From Pseudoalteromonas ruthenica (lineage in GTDB: Bacteria; Pseudomonadota; Gammaproteobacteria; Enterobacterales; Alteromonadaceae): 64,000 nt of DNA. The stretch lies in the NCBI RefSeq assembly GCF_008808095.1, contig NZ_CP023397.1, forward strand, positions 558,001 through 622,000, written 5' to 3'. Positions 62,501 through 64,000 of this stretch are shown piece after piece. The notes under the pieces are model-generated. The model worked only from the letters and a program-made list of their open reading frames with translations. It was not told the DNA's origin and made no database searches. Position 1 is the stretch's first letter; each line of letters opens with the position of its first letter. The position numbers and the translations under genes are program-made.

Positions 62501-63015
62501 TTGCGAGTACCGCCAACCCCTTGGATCATGTCGATACCCATGGACTCACGCAGTGGGTAATCAAGGCCTGAGTTGTTAATGGCAGTGGTTTTACCTGAAC
62601 CCGGTGGGCCAATCATAATATACCAAGGCAGCTGGTATACATTTTGGTTTTTGTATAGCTTTGCGGTTTTCAGCGTATCAATGGCATCACTCATACGCTT
62701 TTTCAGTGTGTCGATTTCCTCGTTCACATCACTGTTGGCGTCAGCATCTCCATCAATGAGCTCATTGGCCATTTGTTCATTGCGTTTGTTCTGTTTGACT
62801 CGTTTCGACCAAGTCACTAGCAACCACACGACGACAATGGATAAAATTAATACTAACCGCCATGCTGCTGAAGCCAAAGGAACGGCACCGGCGATGGCAA
62901 TGAGTGGGCCGCCAAACCATATCAATAAGGCAAGCGCTAAAAAGCCCAAAGTTGTTACTACAACTCGAGATTTAAGTTTGTACGAGAGCAGCCTCGCTTT
63001 TTCTTTGATAGACAC
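59494..63015 (-). CDS. tssM: TssM inner-membrane complex protein (IcmF-like)
   Basis: This 1173-residue protein has two N-terminal transmembrane helices (about 19-41 and 53-69), a cytoplasmic NTPase domain with Walker A GPPGSGKTT (136-144), and DTAGRYTTQDS as the switch region. A third helix lies at about 432-455 (IGAISTAACATLALSISWYL). A large periplasmic domain follows, with the conserved SFRC-type end. TssM spans the envelope and, with TssL and TssJ, forms the T6SS membrane complex. Length is normal for the family. It begins 17 bases after tssL. No TssJ lipoprotein gene is in the window. Confidence 0.95.
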   Translation of the reverse strand: MSIKEKARLLSYKLKSRVVVTTLGFLALALLIWFGGPLIAIAGAVPLASAAWRLVLILSIVVVWLLVTWSKRVKQNKRNEQMANELIDGDADANSDVNEEIDTLKKRMSDAIDTLKTAKLYKNQNVYQLPWYIMIGPPGSGKTTAINNSGLDYPLRESMGIDMIQGVGGTRNCDWWFTNKAVLIDTAGRYTTQDSHARHDARAWQGFLGLLRKNRPLRPINGVVISMGISELMHQTKTERNLHARAIKQRLQELQNQLGMSFPVYVILSKADLIAGFNEYFEYLTEEEAEQVLGVTFELNTADNEQAPVNHFNREFHALISNLAAKLNQRLMHERDPKRRGIIFEFPRQLRVLQGIADTFLKEIFTPNAYEQLPILRGVYLTSATQEGVPEDLLAHKKGYSANTGGESSRAFFIKRLLEEVVFPEQNLASTNRHHDKQNKWMRIGAISTAACATLALSISWYLSYSWNKELIKSTQGAIDEYQLLTAGGLNGQTDLLTLTKALNRLRDLPAGYSDHIPLADPSAVGYDKGSDLKQPSVEAYKRALFAHLAPYMGEAMTTEMSEHKEHLGYLYETLRAYLMLYMPERFKAEDIQAWFAAYIEREMPGDAYIADRQALNSHIATLLAEGFEGVDQDLAAVKNARVELTKLPLVDRAYQRLKTDFIDSSVADFKLSDVISYNSMYAFSFKSGRDINTGIPGLYTHSGFHGIFNIEKKKLLSNLLHDSWVYGDNLSEVGDDAKARIEKDLEYRYFRDYIYYWEEFLDDLTLRPYSTTEEGVRVTEILSGPEAPIKNILAAVQKNVALTKMPVSKNQKAAAAVAANAADVALHSKTSRLKRLLPNEMPDIEMQLPGAEVEQAFAKILEVDPDSLEDIQTNLRSLNRYLDKLANGDQQKLSFKTKVASNTDPKFIATLRSQSRSLPYPFDNWLEGMTHNADRITKASANQHLNEIWRSQVVREYRVAIADRYPFNPISSQEVRMRDFSRFFGPDGTLDKFFKRYLAANVDTSTSPWRFERDIGVSQRSLAMFEQASKIRQAFFSGGSDKPSLQFGLKPISLDKKVSNFRLEIDGQALNYRHGPLRVVNMTWPGDSAESETRIVFTPPEGGRSTNTTYSGEWSLFRMLDDMSQKRPETKDDHQLHIALSGNEAKVQLLPSSTIHPFWSANIESFRCPTKL

Positions 63016-63032
63016 AATCTCTTCCTTGAAAC

Positions 63033-64000
63033 TTAAAACAGCAGATCAATTTCAATACGGCGGTTTTTGGCTCGCTGTGCGGCGGTATCATTACTTTCAA
63101 CTGGTTCCGCTTCGCCACGCCCCTCTGGCCATAAGCGGCCACTTAACGACGCATTTTGCGCCATTGCGTTGGCAACTTGCGTTGCTCGCGCCAATGATAA
63201 GTGCCAATTAGAGGGATATTCAGGCGTTGAAATCGGCGTGTTGTCGGTATGGCCGGTGATCAGCACTTTACCTTGTGTGCCTTCAAGGGCACGGGCAATT
63301 TTAGCAATAATCGGCTTCATATCAGCACGAACAATATTACTGCCGGAATCAAACAGCGACTCACTGGATATACGAATACGTACGCGATCAGATTGTGACG
63401 TAACACTGAGCACGCCACGTTGAATTTCTGTCTGCAACAACTGGTTCAGCACACTGGCTTCCATGCTATCACCAGTGGTTTGTTCGCCTAATTGATAGGG
63501 AACTAAGGCATCAAGCTCTGTGAAAACATTATCGGAGTAACGATTCAGTTGGTACGAAAAAAGGGTGTAAACTACCAGGGCGAGGGCAGCAAATAAGGTT
63601 AATATAACCCAGAGTGGAAATTGCTGGCGTAGCTCTAGGCCGTTAGCAATGCGTTTGCGCCAATTAATCGATAACTGGCTTGAACCAGTGCCACGGATCA
63701 GGCTTATCTCGCGATACAACTTATCACGGTAATCATCGACCGCAGATTGTCCCTGTGCACTGACACGATACTTGCCTTGGAACCCAAGATTCAAACAATA
63801 ATATTGTAGTTCGAGTAGGTCGATATTATGACTCGACTGGCGCAGTGCCTCATCAAGTAAAGTGAAGAAGTACTCACCACCAAAGGTTTCCTTATGAAAG
63901 ATGGATAGGAGACTTTCATTCACCCACACACTTTCGCTGCCCCACGGCGTATTGAGCACGGTCTCATCCAACAGCGCGCATACGCAATATCGTGCAGATT
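63033..64000 (-). CDS. tssL: TssL with C-terminal OmpA domain (partial, cut by window edge)
   Basis: The frame is open to the right edge: CALLDETVLNTPWGSESVWV is the DotU/TssL core motif, so the start lies beyond 64000. A TTG at 63971 is not a real start. The cytoplasmic part (FFTLLDEALRQSSHNIDLLE, LQYYCLNLGFQGKYR) is followed by one transmembrane helix (FPLWVILTLFAALALVVYTL) and a periplasmic OmpA-like domain with TGHTDNTPISTPEYPSNWHL and AKNRRIEIDLLF, which binds peptidoglycan. It is the extended type of TssL. It stands 17 bases before tssM. Confidence 0.93.
   Translation of the reverse strand, partial: SARYCVCALLDETVLNTPWGSESVWVNESLLSIFHKETFGGEYFFTLLDEALRQSSHNIDLLELQYYCLNLGFQGKYRVSAQGQSAVDDYRDKLYREISLIRGTGSSQLSINWRKRIANGLELRQQFPLWVILTLFAALALVVYTLFSYQLNRYSDNVFTELDALVPYQLGEQTTGDSMEASVLNQLLQTEIQRGVLSVTSQSDRVRIRISSESLFDSGSNIVRADMKPIIAKIARALEGTQGKVLITGHTDNTPISTPEYPSNWHLSLARATQVANAMAQNASLSGRLWPEGRGEAEPVESNDTAAQRAKNRRIEIDLLF

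Noticed and set aside
1..64000. CRISPR arrays, tRNA/rRNA genes, insertion sequences, integrases
   Set aside because: None seen: no regularly spaced short repeats, no tRNA-like cloverleaf and no transposase or integrase motifs in any frame.

Overview
This window looks like the chromosome of a marine gammaproteobacterium, most likely Alteromonadales (Pseudoalteromonas-like). The evidence is three TonB-dependent receptors, a TPR-sulfotransferase next to one of them, DUF1761 and CBU_0592-type membrane proteins, moderate GC content and a complete-looking type VI secretion (T6SS) locus. The genus is an inference; no rRNA, tRNA, CRISPR array, transposase or prophage was seen.

Positions 1-5044 hold three genes broken by many small frameshifts: an alpha/beta hydrolase, a TPR-sulfotransferase and a TonB-dependent receptor. 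From 5249 onward the reading frames are clean. Positions 5249-21421 are mostly housekeeping or ordinary accessory genes: a LETM1-like protein, a secreted beta-helix protein, ThpR, an M17 aminopeptidase, a SpoIIAA-like protein, a KAS III enzyme, a secreted amidohydrolase with an NTF2-like partner, a RegB/RegA-type two-component pair, a probable copper TonB receptor, small membrane and zinc-ribbon proteins, a second TonB receptor, an aldehyde dehydrogenase and a PEGA-domain lipoprotein.

Positions 21577-31638 are a visibly AT-richer accessory island on the minus strand. It contains an Imm49-like protein, a coiled-coil protein, five paralogous exported Sel1-like proteins, two ChaN/EreA-like proteins, two copies of a putative immunity protein, an orphan lipoprotein, a decayed fragment of an rhs gene and a PG-binding/N-acetylmuramidase effector gene. 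A three-gene cassette (immunity, ChaN-like, Sel1-like) occurs twice. The copy next to the effector overlaps its stop codon. The other copy has no effector and is separated from the first by the rhs fragment. This is the most novel part of the window.

Positions 31772-64000 are one long minus-strand T6SS locus. In transcription order it runs tssL (cut by the window edge), tssM, tagF, pppA, tssA, tssB, two tssC paralogues, tagJ, tssE, tssF, tssG, clpV, hcp, vgrG, a lipase effector, two ankyrin immunity candidates, a small unknown gene, a free-standing PAAR gene, two uncharacterised genes, an rhs toxin gene with a PD-(D/E)XK-like C-terminus, its candidate immunity gene and a pentapeptide-repeat gene. 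TssJ, TssK and any FHA or kinase gene are not in the window and may lie beyond 64000. TssA/B/C/E/F/G/L/M/H and Hcp form the secretion machine. VgrG and PAAR form the tip, and the lipase, Rhs and muramidase are the probable antibacterial payloads. The many immunity-like paralogues fit repeated effector exchange.
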